A stretch of DNA of 64,000 bases from Pseudoscleropodium purum (GCA_963969395.1 OZ017795.1:38917063-38981062), one strand, 5' to 3'; positions 1 to 11,859 are shown, counted from the stretch's first letter. Numbers and translations are program-made. Notes: a model not told the origin generated them from the sequence alone.

Positions 1-66
1 GCACTCACTCCAAGTATCCTTGGAAGGGATGTCCTTCTTTTCCCAGGATCTTGGAGGGAATACTAC

Positions 67-357
67 CATTAGAGGATTTTTTGATGTCTAAGAGGGCTAT
101 TTCAAGCAGCTACCCCTGCAATTCCCCAATAGACCGTGGTGAAGCGAATGCCACGTTGTCAAAAAAAAAATTGAAAAAAAAAAAAAATTAAATTAAATTA
201 AATTTCTTAAAATGAAAAACAAAGTTGAAATCTTTTTTTTTGGAAAATGATGTGGAAGTCACACTGCCACATCAGGCAGCAAGTTTCGGCTAGCTCGCAG
301 GGTTTGAGAATGGCTGGGAACTTGTAGCCCTCCCAAACCCCAAAAAATCCTCTAATG
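67..357. mobile_element. Small non-autonomous TIR element, ~291 bp family, copy 1
   Basis: The left end CATTAGAGGATTTTTTG is matched in reverse complement at the right end (CAAAAAATCCTCTAATG), and the similarity runs further in (GAGGGCTA near both ends). The interior holds an A-rich run followed by an ATTAAATTAAA stretch. A second element of nearly the same length and layout lies at 36748-37030. There is no coding capacity, so this is a MITE-like element. I could not find a clear target-site duplication, so the superfamily is open. Confidence 0.6.
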
Positions 358-694
358 CTTATGGTTACACAATGTTATGAGATCCAATATGACGTGTAGT
401 GAATGGTTTTGCGTGTGTTTGAAGATGATTCCAGGATCCGCTTACATGATACTTTTCAGGTTTCTCCAAGTCTTCACAGAAATAACAAACACTCTCCAAA
501 ACCTTTTTTTTTCTTTATCACTGATGACTTCCATTGGCGAACAACTGAAAAGTGATCTCTAATTATAAGATTGATTCTATCAATGCAGCAATCCGGTATG
601 ATCCGGTAAGCTTTACTCTGCCACTTGAATTCTAATCGTGGCACGAACGAAGGCCTGTCTGTAGAAATTGTTTAGAGTGGGTAGTCTAGGTGCA

Positions 695-830
695 GACTCT
701 TGTTGGCTAGCTTTCAATTGGACGGAATCTTCCAGTCCAATTGCGGGCAACTGTGCAGTTTGGTGGTAAAATGGCAAGTCGACTGCTTGTTGGACTCGGT
801 GCCTGGACGGGTGACTCGTGTTGCCAACAA
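695..830 (+). repeat. Dispersed repeat, copy upstream of the BTB locus
   Basis: The stretch beginning GGCTAGCTTTCAATTGGAC, running through TTTGGTGGTAA and ending near GGGTGACTCG, resembles 5928-6062 in the same orientation. The two copies bracket the BTB gene. They are diverged, with similarity in blocks judged by eye. No coding potential is seen. Confidence 0.4.
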
Positions 831-1267
831 TTTAAAAATGTAGCTTGGAACTGTAGATTTGATTCTATCTATACAGCAATCCTGACTTTTGCGGTAACCT
901 TGAGTTTGCCATTTGCAGTGCAATCGTTGCACAAGATATCAGGTATGATACGAGAGCCCTGGCCAAGAATTTCTCATTTGAAATCAGCTTTCATATTGGT
1001 TTGATGTATCACATTTGTTGGTGCTACATGTTTACATGTTATTGCACAAAAAACAAAAGTGCACTGTATTGTAGACAAGAAGAGGAGGTGGTTTGTTTGC
1101 AATCCTCTTAGAACCCAAATGGTTACCTTCATTACATGATATTTGGGGGCAAGGGCCCGGGGGGGAGGGGGGTCGTTTCAAGTCTATTCCCTCGGTAGGA
1201 AAAAAACAAGACGTTGTTAGATATTGTTTTTGAATTTCTTTTTGAAGCTCGGAACCCACAGTCTTGC

Positions 1268-1420
1268 CACTACAAAAACATGGCGGAATAAATGACTTGT
1301 CCACAATGATTGCATCGACAACAATGACTACAAAATAGTCATTTTGCAGTCATTTTGCATTCATTGTTGTCGGCACAATCATTGTGGACAAGTCATTTAT
1401 ACCACCATTTTTTTGTAGTG
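1268..1420. mobile_element. Hairpin MITE with CACTA-like ends (153 bp)
   Basis: Both ends read inward as CACTACAAAAA, followed by long matching arms of about 65-70 bases (AATGACTTGTCCACAATGAT appears in both). The element is almost entirely a foldback with a short centre. CACTACAA-type termini are typical of CACTA/EnSpm transposons. The 3-bp target duplication expected for that family is not evident (TGC against TGA), so the assignment is by termini only. Confidence 0.65.
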
Positions 1421-3488
1421 TGATAGAGCCCTCAAATCTCACGTAATGTTTAAAATTCATGGCATAATCACCAACAACGACACTATTCTATAAACATGTT
1501 ACAAAGGTTCAAACATATTTTGAAACAACACTCCAACAACTCTGCAAAGGAACCTCAATTCTTATGCATTCAATTTATACAATCATTACTTAGGTACTAG
1601 AAGAAAGCAAATGAGGTAGAACAAGTGGAGAAGCAACTTTGTAGTATTAGGAATGTAATTAAGGCACTAAAAAAGCAATGTGATGAATGCAAATAACAGT
1701 ATGTGAACTTTTAATCATCATAAATTGCTACTAAGCTTAAATACAATTGAATGGTAAGATTTGTTTCTATTAGATTGAATTGGTAAATGAAAATAAAATT
1801 TCAACACAATGCATTATTTAGACACATAAGAATAGGTTATGAATTTTCAAAGCACTAGTGAAATGTGCACCATAAATCAATACAAAATTTGTAAACCTTG
1901 TACACCTTCAAAATTAATGTCTTCATTCTCAGCAAAGAATCTAGATGTGATAGGTTTTGATTAATGTTGATTTTGTACTTACCTACAAGTACAAGTAGAA
2001 AGATTTGTACTAGTGTGAAACCAATGAAACTTTTTTATTGGGACTGGAGCTAAGGTTGATTTTGAACCTTGAGGAAAGAGACATAACATTATTAATATTT
2101 CTTGGAGGTCTTGTTTTGCCTTCCTTGATATGTGGGGCACCCCCCAACAAAAGTCCCATGATTTCTTACTCACCTTTGAACCCCATAACATTATATAACT
2201 AAGCAATAGTCCTCCCCATGCTAAAAAGATATTATGCCTTGCTAGATACCAAAGAGGGACTTACTAGTTAGTTCAAAGATTGGATTGGGCTGAGGAGCCA
2301 CATAAGACCATTTTGTTCACTGTAAGAGTCCCCTTTTCAAAAATGCAAAACGGACCCCTCCCTCATTAGGAAACAATTATGTTTGGCTGCTTTGCATCGC
2401 ATAGATATTGCACTACAACCTTGAATTAAATTGCAACCTAGAGAGTCAGTTGCTAAAGGAATGTTATGAGCCTTTTCTGGAAGTGAAAACTCGGGTGCAA
2501 GGAGAGAGAAACGAGTCCACTGGTAATTGCAGTGTATTGTAGTTTGTCCTGGTGGTTGCCTCAGCCTGAGAGAACCTCTGAGCATGCAATTGCCTTCAAT
2601 TGTGCCTGGGGCGACTTAATTGGAAGTCTGTATGTCTGCACCAAGGCACGATTGAAGGGACCTGCTCGTCCTCTTCTTATGTCTGTGCCCAGTGTGTTGC
2701 CAATACGTAATTCATTATGTTCAAAGCAAGTGGAGGTTTTGGCAAGTTCAAGGGATTCTTCAGAACCTTCTAGAGTACATGGCTTGCACCCTTTAATGAG
2801 CTTGCCAGATTTGCAAAGCGTGTGAGATCTGTATGACAAACATCTCTTTGACAACAAATTTCAAATATCTATTCACAAATGTGTGTGTGTATATATATAT
2901 CATCCAACAAGCAAGCAACAAGGTATGAACTCTATTTGTAACTCGACATCTTGTCATCAGTGTGGCGTTGGAGAACTAAGTCTTGTTGAACCATACTGTC
3001 AAGAGAGTATGAACAAATCCTAGCTGCATACAAACCAACTCTACAACGAGACTTGAGTGTGTCCTAATTTTTTCTCCAAAAATAATCTCGCCCTTGGACT
3101 GACAAGAATGAATAAATTGTTGGGAACAGTTCTGCAAGCCAAGCCAAGCGGTAGTGAACTTCTCTGATGATAATGAAGTCAGAGTACCGTAACTGGTGAC
3201 CACCGACCCTATTGATGGTTTCGCAAGGCGGATGTATCTAAAATCATCACCCTCCCTATTAGTCACAGGCATCTTTTGAAGTGTTCTCAAGATGACCTTC
3301 AAAAATCACTACAAAATGTCTCCATCTTTGCACATGGCAGAGCATGGTTGTAAAGCATTAAACCTTATAAAGAATGCTTTTCAATCTTTCTAAACACTAT
3401 TCAAAGACGCAACGATATCACTCTAAACTTCCAAGTTTCTTCAAGTCAAAACTTTCTAATTGTAATTTTAACTCTATCTTTACACACC

Positions 3489-4868
3489 TCATTTCTTTGG
3501 TACCGAAGCAGGGTTCACGTAGTGCACAGTGGAGGGCATGGGAGTGGCAGCATGGAAATGCACTCCATGGTACTCATACGCCGGCGCTGCTGAATGAGCA
3601 AAAGGGTGCACTGAGCATGTGCACATTCCCAGGGACCTATGGCTCGCCTCATACCGGTGGTTCCGTGGAAGGCCCGAGTTGATGAAGGGGTCCGAACCAG
3701 GGACCGAGACAGGATCGGAGCCAGGGACCGAACCTGGGACCGAGACAGGGTGGGAGACTTTAACCTCAGGCTTCTTCTCTTTCTTCTTCCCTGAAGTAGG
3801 ATCGAGAATAATGTACTGGAAAGCCCCGAGGAACGCGGCAGGATCGTTCTTCTTCAAGGCCTGGAAATCCTCCCTGTTGACGAATCCCGTGGGATTGCTC
3901 TGGATCTGCTTCACGGCCGCCGCTGTGATGGCCGTGGACTTGCATTGCTCGGCCACTTTCAAGTAGTCGATGGTACTCTCGGCCGTCATGTTGTTCACGA
4001 TGTAGTCCTCGCACTTGCGCGTCAGCATCTCGATTTTGTATGTGTTTCCTGCCGCCATTAACTCCGGGGCGTGTTTCTTGAGAATATCCGGTTTCAGCTC
4101 GGCTGTGTACAGGAACTGGATGAAGGCGTGGAAACTGGCCGGATGCGTGGGGAGGTCGAGCTTGATCATGGCGGATTCGTTGTGCTTGCGCGCTTGTCTC
4201 TTGAATTCGTCGGATGTGAGGACCGTCTTGAATACGGCCGATCTGGAGATCTGCACAGGAGCAAGTCGTGATTCAGTAATTGAAACAATTCATAGGAATT
4301 AGGCGACGTCAGAGTATCGCGTTCCGAAACACTAGTGTTTAGTACTTTGTGAACAAGAAGAACTGCTTCGTGTCTAAGTTGGTAACGAGCCTGCAAATCA
4401 CAACGCAGAAATCACGAGGTTTGAAACCCGACTACTCTTGATTTTAACTTTAATACCTTGTTGGAGCTCTTAGAATTTTTCAGAAACAGAGTATAGTTTG
4501 CGTACCAGAATGCTGCGATGCGCCTTCAATGTCTCACCCCCTTTTGTGACAACTGTCACCAACTCATTGTGAGGGTCGGCAGTCTTGAGTTGGCCACAAA
4601 TTAGATCCTCATGTCTCAAGAATTGCAGCTCAGATTTGAGCAACTCATTTTCTTTCTTGAGAGACGAGGCTTCTCGCTCCACCGTTGTCCACCCTGCCCA
4701 TGATTTCTGGTTCTTGACCTTGTCCAGTATCGCCTTGAACTGCTTGAAGCAGTCGGGACACATGGAGCAGTCCAGGTCCCACAGGCCAGGCTTTTGTTCT
4801 GTGTGCACCAGTGTGGCGTTCTTCTCCACGGCTGCTGTGCAGTAATCACACTTGAATTCGGTGGCCAT
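3489..4868 (-). CDS. BTB/POZ domain protein with N-terminal Cys cluster (374 aa, two exons)
   Basis: Exon 1 is 4506-4868 and exon 2 is 3489-4250; the 255-nt intron 4251-4505 is GT-AG and phase 0. The ATG at 4868-4866 gives MATEFKC. Visible order: a Cys cluster C7-x2-C10 ... C34-x2-C37-x2-C40, likely metal-binding; a charged coiled coil at about 60-88; a BTB fold at about 99-205, with LKAHRSIL crossing the splice site, then SRSAVFKTVL and FIQFLYTAEL; a helical BACK-like stretch to about 265; a Lys-rich segment at 275-285; and a tail with repeated VPGSDP-type units at 290-310 and many His. The layout resembles the plant At4g08455-type BTB proteins, which also pair an N-terminal CxxC region and coiled coil with BTB. 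BTB proteins commonly dimerise and act as CUL3 ubiquitin-ligase adaptors. That role is inferred from the family; the substrate is unknown. The gene stands alone. Confidence 0.9.
3665..3760 (-). repeat. Coding minisatellite: Val-Pro-Gly-Ser-Asp-Pro repeats in the BTB protein tail
   Basis: Short direct repeats of a GGGACCGAG/CAGGATCGGAG type encode about four units of VPGS(D)P between residues 290 and 310. The repeat number could vary between alleles. The segment is low-complexity and probably disordered. It lies after the folded BTB and helical part and just before a His-rich end. Confidence 0.7.
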
Positions 4869-6100
4869 GCTGAAATCCAGTACGGCTAGAATAGCGAATC
4901 GATCTGGTCAATCAAAAACATTGCAAAGTGCTCAGAAAACTATGGTCATGGGGTCGAAAAAACTCTCAAGGCACAGACACAGTTTAAGTAAATCCGACAT
5001 CGTTCAGAACGGGGAAGACAGCATCCTCTATTAGAACCTCGCAACACCATCGTGGGTGTCGAAGTTGTGCAACAAGAATGGAGGCGATTTGGGTTAAGTA
5101 ATTTGAAATCTCTCCAAAGGGTTAGTACTTTGAGAGGGGAGTCTCGGACTTAAAATCAAGGAAGGCCAGAATTTGAACAAACCTAAGAATAGGAAACCCT
5201 AACAACCACCAATCCGGTCTTGACCTCCAATTCAACAATTCTTCACGGCAGCTTCTCAAGAACAATCCTCTCTTGTAAAATTCAAAAGCTTGTGAAATTC
5301 TCGCAGCTCTCTCAGGACACCAAAACTTCTAAAACTGCAACTACCTGACAATACACATCCGCCACAAACATCAAATTCGTTAATATAACTGGCAAATTGA
5401 ATACTCAAGAGCTCGGCACTCTCCAAGCGCCCATCAGGAACCTCAGATCCATACCAGTCCTCGTTTTGGAGCTCTGAGCGCTTGATGAAAGCATGTCTTG
5501 CACCAATTTAACAAATCAAGGACACCACATTGATCAATCAAATTAATCCGGTACATAAGAACTGAGAAATTTTGCACAGTACAAACTCACCTGCGAACCC
5601 GAGACGAGTCTCCAACACCAAACCAATTTCTCCACCAAACCACTTGTACGTTGCTCATGCATGAAAATGAATGAATGCTTTGGGCTCAGTAAGGTATTCT
5701 TTTTATGCTTAATTGAGAATTGGAGCGTACGTGAGAATTGGAGTGGCGCGCAAGTGAGAGTGGCGGCCACCGACTACAGTGCGCCTCCAGGTATGCATTT
5801 TGGGATTCTGTGAAAATAGGTGAGAGTTCTCAAGATTGTTCTAGCGGCTTCTAGCGTAAAGAAGGTCACCTGCACAGAAATCTGTGCATGAGAGCCTACA
5901 GTAGGGTCGCTTTGGACGGTACTTGCGTCGGCTAGCTTTGAAATAGTCCAGTCAAATTGGTTTTGGTGGTAAGCTTCGTAACGGAGACTGCTGAGTCTAC
6001 TTGGTGGACTGGGTGTAAGAGAAGGCAGTGAACGAGGAGTTCATGGGGTGACTCAGCTTTTTGGCCTTCTTTTCACATGTCCTTGGGTGGTTCTCCATGG
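4869..6100. other. Upstream flank of the BTB gene
   Basis: This is probably the promoter and 5' leader of the leftward BTB gene near 4869-5200, followed by moderately GC-rich intergenic DNA. No obvious TATA box or ORF with a recognisable product is seen. It ends with the diverged repeat at about 5928-6062. Confidence 0.4.
5928..6062 (+). repeat. Dispersed repeat, copy 2 of the 695-830 unit
   Basis: It shares GGCTAGCTTT, GGTTTTGGTGGTAAGC and GGTGACTC blocks, in the same order and orientation, with 695-830. The pairing was judged by eye and is diverged, so exact ends are uncertain. Confidence 0.4.
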
Positions 6101-6144
6101 TCATTTGGTTTGGTTCTTAAAGCTTAAGCTTGATCCTTAAAAGG

Positions 6145-6365
6145 ACAAGCTAGTCACTATGAAAATCGTTTGTTGTGGTACTGTGTGAATTGCTGACTTA
6201 AGAAAATGCAAAAGAACTCATTGGAAGTCCAATCTACAGACAATAGAAGACCTCTCCTTTTCACACAAAATTTGGAGGATGAATAGTTACACTTTTGTCT
6301 TGCATGGAAAGATTCTTTGTCATTCATTGGCTGTAAAACATCCTCAGTGATGTTTATAGGTTAAT
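6145..6365 (+). repeat. Dispersed ~220-bp repeat R1, copy 1
   Basis: A block containing AAAATGCAAAAGAACTCATT, ATAGAAGACCTCTCCTTTTC and TAGTTACACTTTTGTCTTGC recurs in the same order at about 37575-37790 and 42385-42600. There is no ORF. The copies are diverged and I could not delimit terminal repeats. Confidence 0.65.
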
Positions 6366-6559
6366 CATTTAATTCAATTTAGTATTAAAAAACCTCATTT
6401 TTTTAGCATTCGGATCATTTTTCAAAAGCAACCACTTTGAAAAATTGTCAAATAAAATTTCTACGTAATTAAAATACTACGTTGAGGGTATTTCATCAAT
6501 TCAAGGTAATTTGAACACTATTGATTATATATTTTGATGGCTAAATCAAGGAATTGCTT

Positions 6560-7330
6560 AATTGACATTTTGTAGGAATGAGAATAGAAGATGGAGCGGT
6601 CATTTTTATAGTAAAATATATTATTTGTCATGAATCCTCAAAGGGTATGGGATAATTTGAAGATGAAGGTATTGTCAAAACATACAATTTATGTTCAAAG
6701 TAAAATTTCAAACCTCGTTTTGGTATAGTAGAATAAGTTTTTCAAAAAGCTTTAAACCCTAAAAAATTGAAAAATCAAGATAAACTTCATCTACATATAT
6801 TCTTTTGTAATTTTGAACATCTGAAAAAGGTTATGGACAAAATTAGTTAGTATGAAAATGTCAAAGAAAATGTCCCTTACAATCCTTTTTTGAACTTTGT
6901 CCATTATTTTTGTTGAAGACTAAAAATCTCAAATGTGTTTTTGGATATGAAGTTAGATTGATTTTCCACATTAACTTAGTTCAAAGTTTTTTTGAAAAAT
7001 GTTGTTTTATTGTGCTTAAATGATGTCTAAAATCTTATTTTGAACACAATTCTTGCTTTTGACTTAACTATGACAGAGCGGTTAAGCTCCTAGTAATCTT
7101 AATTTAAATATTCCAAATGGATTGTTTTACCTCTTACAAGTCCACTTGTATAAATAACTTGTCTTCTTACATTTCCACATACAAAATAAGTAGCTTCTAA
7201 AGTTATGTGAGATAGTTGCCAAATATTTTGGTTTCAATTTCAATTTGATGCTAAATTTTCTTAAGTTAATATTTTTAAGTGCCTAAGATTACTTTGACAA
7301 TTTAATTCAATATTTGGCACCAAAGTGCTA
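6560..7330 (+). repeat. Dispersed repeat R2, copy 1
   Basis: Shared landmarks in order: GGTATGGGATAATTTGAAG, a stretch about ATT...GTTCAAAGTA, then GGTTAAGCTCCTA...CCACTTGTATAAATA. The same order recurs at about 11860-12590 and 35000-35470. No coding sequence is seen. It may be a remnant of a larger non-autonomous element. Confidence 0.55.
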
Positions 7331-8920
7331 GAGTTGTTATATGGTACCATAGCTTTGTAGCAACTTGGGCAGCTTTCTACTTAATAGTTATTTGAAGTGC
7401 AAAATGATTAGGCAATCCAAAAATTAATTTATTAAAATTATAAAACATATTTAAGATAAATAAAGCATTCTCTCAATTGTTCTTATAATTTTTAGATGTT
7501 TGTTATTACTTTCATCTAAGGAAGCCACATTTACTGAAACCCTTATTTTGACCTTCAAACCCTAAATCTCTACCTTGTGTGCCAAGATTTTATTAAGTAT
7601 CAAGGTTTTTTGCATATGAGAAATATTTTGTTTTTGATAGATTGTGCTTTAGAATAGTCAAAATGGTAAGACAAATCGTTTTGTAGTATACATTTAGGCA
7701 CTCTTTTAATTATTTGTTTTCTAACTAAGCTTCTAGGAAGCTACAATATTGTTAATTTTTTTAAAACAAAAGGTAAACTTGTCAATCCTAATAGTGAGAT
7801 TGTTGGATGAACCCAATTTAAAGCATGTCAATGAACCTTTTTATTTTGAAACTTTTAAAATTTGAGTTAAAAAAAAAATCATATATTTAAGTCATCTTGT
7901 TACAAAAATGTTTTGATTACCTTCTACCAATAATCTTTATAATTCTCATATAAGAGATCCAAATGGAATATAATATAAGCTTCATGTGGAGATATAAATA
8001 GATTCAATGAAAAATAAATTTTCATAAAGTTTAATTCAATTTTTTTATATTTTTTGGCAACCCTACCTTAATTGATTTTTACTTTGAGCAAAAGAATTTT
8101 TGCTACCAAGCATTGTTTGGAGAAAAAAAAGTCTAGACACCTACGAAAAATAGTCCTAAGGATTTCAATAATAAGGCATTTTAAATTGAGGGGAATGTGA
8201 ACATGATACAACCTTCACTTGTCTTTTGAATGGTCTTTTATATAACATCATTCACCAATGTAGAAGGGGCCCCATTACCCCCGCCCTAAAGGACCATTGT
8301 TCCTTCAAGACAAATGAAAGATTGTGTAGTTTTTATTTTCTCAATTTTTGGCATGATTTTTTGAATTTTTTTTTATTTAGGTAAATACATTGGTTTTTTG
8401 AAAATATAATTTTTTTAATTCAATTAGTGTCTAGGAGCAAAAGTTATACCACCTTCAGTACAAAATAGAGTTTGACAAGCAACAAAAAAATAAAAATACA
8501 CTTGAAATAAAAAATTTGAACATTGGTTTCTTGTAGATGATTTTTTTATACATGGAGAGATTTGATTCATTGCATTTGGATTAGAGATGAGCAAGCTATG
8601 TTGCATTTCATTTTCCAAATGATCATAGAGAAGATAATGTATTGGATCTGTTTACTTAACTCAATTTGATAATTATGGAAAAAAAAAGTTCCACAAGGTT
8701 TAGTTTGCTTGGTATAATAATCTCACCATTGGAATTAGTGTATTTCAAATTCATCTCAAATCTATGAACAATTTAATTTTTCTTTCTATCTCATGTTGAC
8801 TTCTATTTAGCAATATTTTGAAGAATGAAAATCAAGTTCTTTTACTGAAATGTCAACTCAATTCTTCAAAATAAAAAATTATAAAATTGGCATGTAAAGT
8901 GCAAAAATCTCAAATTAAGA
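7331..8920. other. AT-rich intergenic DNA
   Basis: No gene, RNA or clearly delimited repeat is seen. The short frame at 8424-8618 lacks any recognisable product. A CCCTAAAGGACC string near 8283 resembles one end of the TTAA-flanked element described at 9348, and may be a decayed terminus. Confidence 0.4.
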
Positions 8921-8929
8921 AGATTCAAA

Positions 8930-9343
8930 GTCTTATCATGTAGTCTAACAAGGTGCAAAAAAATTCCATTTCATTCATTTGAAACGCAAATATCTTCCAA
9001 TCCATGATACCAAAGTTTTTTAAATCTCTTTTATACAATTGAATACCAATTTAGTGCAAGATCCTACAGATAGATATGCAAAAAAAGAAGTTTCAAATGT
9101 TTTTGCTCTTCACAATATAAATGGAAGTTTTCAGTGATTTTTGATGACAAAATGCTTTGGCCATTGGGTGTTAAATTGAAGAGAACCCAAGTTTCTAAGA
9201 AAATATGTTCTCAAACCAAAATAGTACAAGATTTTAAAGTTATATATGTCCAAAAATGTTTGTTTTTTTAAATTTGAAACTTATACAAGAATTTGCAGTT
9301 TTGGAGAATTTTTGGTAAAAATGTAGTCAAGGAACTTTAAGAG
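8930..9343 (+). repeat. Decayed right part of a TTAA-flanked element (A0)
   Basis: The sequence CCAAAAATGTTTG...ACTTATACAAGAATTTGCAG...GTAGTCAAGGAACTTTAAGAG matches the right third of the elements at 9348-10338 and 10789-11717. It ends at the same TTAA (9344-9347) from which the next element begins. The left end is not certain. Confidence 0.5.
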
Positions 9344-9347
9344 TTAA

Positions 9348-9780
9348 CCCCTAAAGCCTTGAACATGCTTTTTGAAAACATAGTATTTTGGAGTAGCTCA
9401 CTACAAACAAAAATTTTATTTATTTTTCTTTAAAATTTGCTGATAATGTGTGTCTAAGGAGTAGCTTTAAGGCCCAACAATTTTCATAGCATTTGACTAC
9501 ATGGTTAAAAAAGTATTGTATGATATGTCATTTCCAATGAAGTGTGAGCAACCTAGGCAACTCAAAAAATTCTTAAAAAATCACTTTTAAAAAAGAAAAA
9601 ATTTTGAAATTAGTTTTATAGATTTACATGTATATAGAAAGCTTGAATCATTCCAATTTGAACAATGAGATGAAACTTATGAGAAGTTTTAGTTTGCAAA
9701 TAGTTATAGAATCTCTCATCTAAAATAAACTTTGAAGTCTTTTAATTAACTCAGTTTTGAATATTAAAACACAGAAATAA

Positions 9781-9862
<82 letters not shown>

Positions 9863-10338
9863 TGGATGTAGATTGTTTAATACAACATTACAACCATTGG
9901 GATTGACATTTTTTAATTCTGTAATTAAAATCTTCACAATTTAGTACTTTAAATAATTTTCTATGTCTTTTGAGTTATTATTTTTTTCTATATGTTGAAC
10001 AATTTCAAATGATCTAAAATTTTTCAAGCATGTAGCCAACTTGCCTTAAAAGAATGAATCCAAAGAGTAACCACCATTTTCGACATTGTTTCATAGAAAT
10101 GTCACCTTGTGAAATGCAACTAGCCGATTTTTCGCAAGGGCAAAAAAATCACTTTTGTCAATTCAAACTCTACTTTCTTGCAATGTACATGGTGGAAATT
10201 TCTGAAATTTTTTCCACATCTTTTCAAACCATCTTAGTACAAGATCTTATGATGATTTTGTCTAAAATTTGGTATTTATACAAGAAATTGCAGTTTTGGA
10301 GTGTTTTGGGTCAAAACATAGTCAAAAACTTTTAGGAA
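9348..10338 (+). mobile_element. TTAA-flanked TIR element, copy A (~991 bp, diverged)
   Basis: It begins CCCCTAAAG just after TTAA (9344-9347) and ends in the degenerate CTTTTAGGA before TTAA (10339-10342). The right two thirds match copies B and C; the left third is more diverged. It carries a long AT microsatellite at about 9781-9857. There is no transposase, so it is non-autonomous. Confidence 0.55.
9781..9857. repeat. (AT)n microsatellite, ~75 bp
   Basis: An uninterrupted AT dinucleotide run directly follows AAATAAATA. It lies within the diverged TTAA-flanked element copy A and is absent from copies B and C, so it probably expanded after insertion. Confidence 0.95.
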
Positions 10339-10340
10339 TT

Positions 10341-10785
10341 AAGGTGGTCTAACTTCCTTGGGTCACACACAAGGATATATTTGTATATTCGTGGTCTTTA
10401 ACAATGAATTAGGGACCCTATGCTAATTGATAAACAATATTACGACAAGACTAAATGCTAAAAGGGACTTGTACTTGAGATCAATTCTTCACCAAATCAA
10501 GCACTTGATATTACAAGAAAAAGAAAACTCTTAAAACTGAGCTTCTAAGAATGTTATACTATTGTTGCACTCAAAACAAAATGTTACTCCATATAAATAT
10601 AGACAATAGAACCTATTTTGAAAGCCTATAAATAAGCATTTAAACATAATACTATAATATTTTAATTTTGTTGTATCTTGTTGGAGATTGAAAAAGGATT
10701 TCAACACATCTTCGAATGTATTTTTAGGACACTAACATATTTAGCAAAAAATATTTTAAAAAAGAATTTGAATTTTTTTGGAAAC
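10341..10785. other. AT-rich spacer between two TTAA-flanked elements
   Basis: About 440 bases separate the end of element A from the start of element B. No ORF or structured feature is seen. Confidence 0.5.
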
Positions 10786-10788
10786 TAA

Positions 10789-11717
10789 CCCCTAAAGGAC
10801 CAAGTTGTGTTTTTTGGCAACATAGAAATTCTGGGCAAGTGCGTGCGACTAGAGATTTCCATATTTTTGGCCCAAATTTTAATGGAAGGTGTAGACAAGG
10901 AATATCTTTCATATGCACTAAATTTCAGAACATTTGAAAATATGAGTCAAAAGTTATAGTCTAATATGTAGTTTGTTTTTCAACTCAAGCACTTTGGACA
11001 GATCTAAAGAAATCAATTTTTTCAAAAATCCAAATTTGAAATTGGTTTTTAAGATTTATATGTATACATAATGCTTTGAATCATTTCATTTTGATCAATG
11101 AGTCAAAAGTTATACAGTGTTTTAGTTTGCGGGTAGTTATCAATTATCTACTCCAAAATAAACTTTGAAGTCTTCTATTGAACTCAATTTTCAATATTTT
11201 TGGGAAAAAAACAAAAACATGAAGTGAAGAATGTTTATTATAACATTACAACCATTGGGATTGGCATTTTTCAATTCCATAAATAAATTGTTAACAATTT
11301 AGTATTTTGAATCTTTCTCTACATTTTTCTATTTATCATTTTTTTCCCATATGTTGTACAATTTCTAATGATCTAAAAGTTTTCTAAAACATATTCCAAC
11401 ATGCCTTGAAGAATGAATCCAATGAAGCATCACCATTTTGAACATTTTTTCATACAAATGTGACCTTGTGAAGTATAGCTGCCCGGTTTTCATAAGGACA
11501 AAAAAATGATTTTTGTCACTTCAAATGCTAGTATCTTGCAATTTACATGGTGGAAATTTCTGAAATTTTTTCGACATATTTTCAAACCAATGTACTATAA
11601 GATCCTTCAATTACATGTGTCCAAAAATGTTTTTTTTTTTCTAAAATTTGAAACTTGTACAAGAAATGGCAATTTGGGAGCATTATTGGTGAAAACATAG
11701 TCAAGGAACTTTAGGGG
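10789..11717 (+). mobile_element. TTAA-flanked TIR element, copy B (~929 bp)
   Basis: The left end is CTAA followed by CCCCTAAAGGACCAAG; the right end is GTCAAGGAACTTTAGGGG followed by TTAA (11718-11721). The inverted termini share CCCCTAAAG and weaker similarity inward. The whole length matches 61896-62828 in inverted orientation at high similarity. No coding capacity is seen. A TTAA target with ends starting CCC is the hallmark of piggyBac-type transposition, but no transposase is present, so this is only inferred. Confidence 0.65.
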
Positions 11718-11859
11718 TTAATGACTCTAGAAGCCAAAATGTAGAGAAATTAAAGTCAAGTAATGTTGAAAATTTAATAATTTTTAGTCAAATATCAATC
11801 CATCTTTTCACCAACTATTATCACAAGAATTTGTAATGGCAAAATAGTAGAGGTACTTC

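Larger units (their letters stand above)
1..3488. other. Intergenic region, repeat-bearing, no supported gene
   Basis: I find no gene I can support here. The stretch holds two short inverted-repeat elements (67-357 and 1268-1420), a repeat at about 695-830 that recurs at about 5928-6062, and a small GT/AT microsatellite near 2880-2901. Open frames at about 2530-2860 and 2976-3302 use non-ATG starts or have no recognisable family, so they are not called. The last ~100 bases are probably the 3' flank or UTR of the BTB gene, which is transcribed leftward. Confidence 0.6.

Noticed and set aside
2976..3302. Minus-strand ORF of 108 codons
   Set aside because: Starts on TTG; the internal ATG version has no domain or splice context.
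3374..3966. Plus-strand ORFs overlapping the BTB gene
   Set aside because: Antisense shadows of a clearly coding minus-strand exon.
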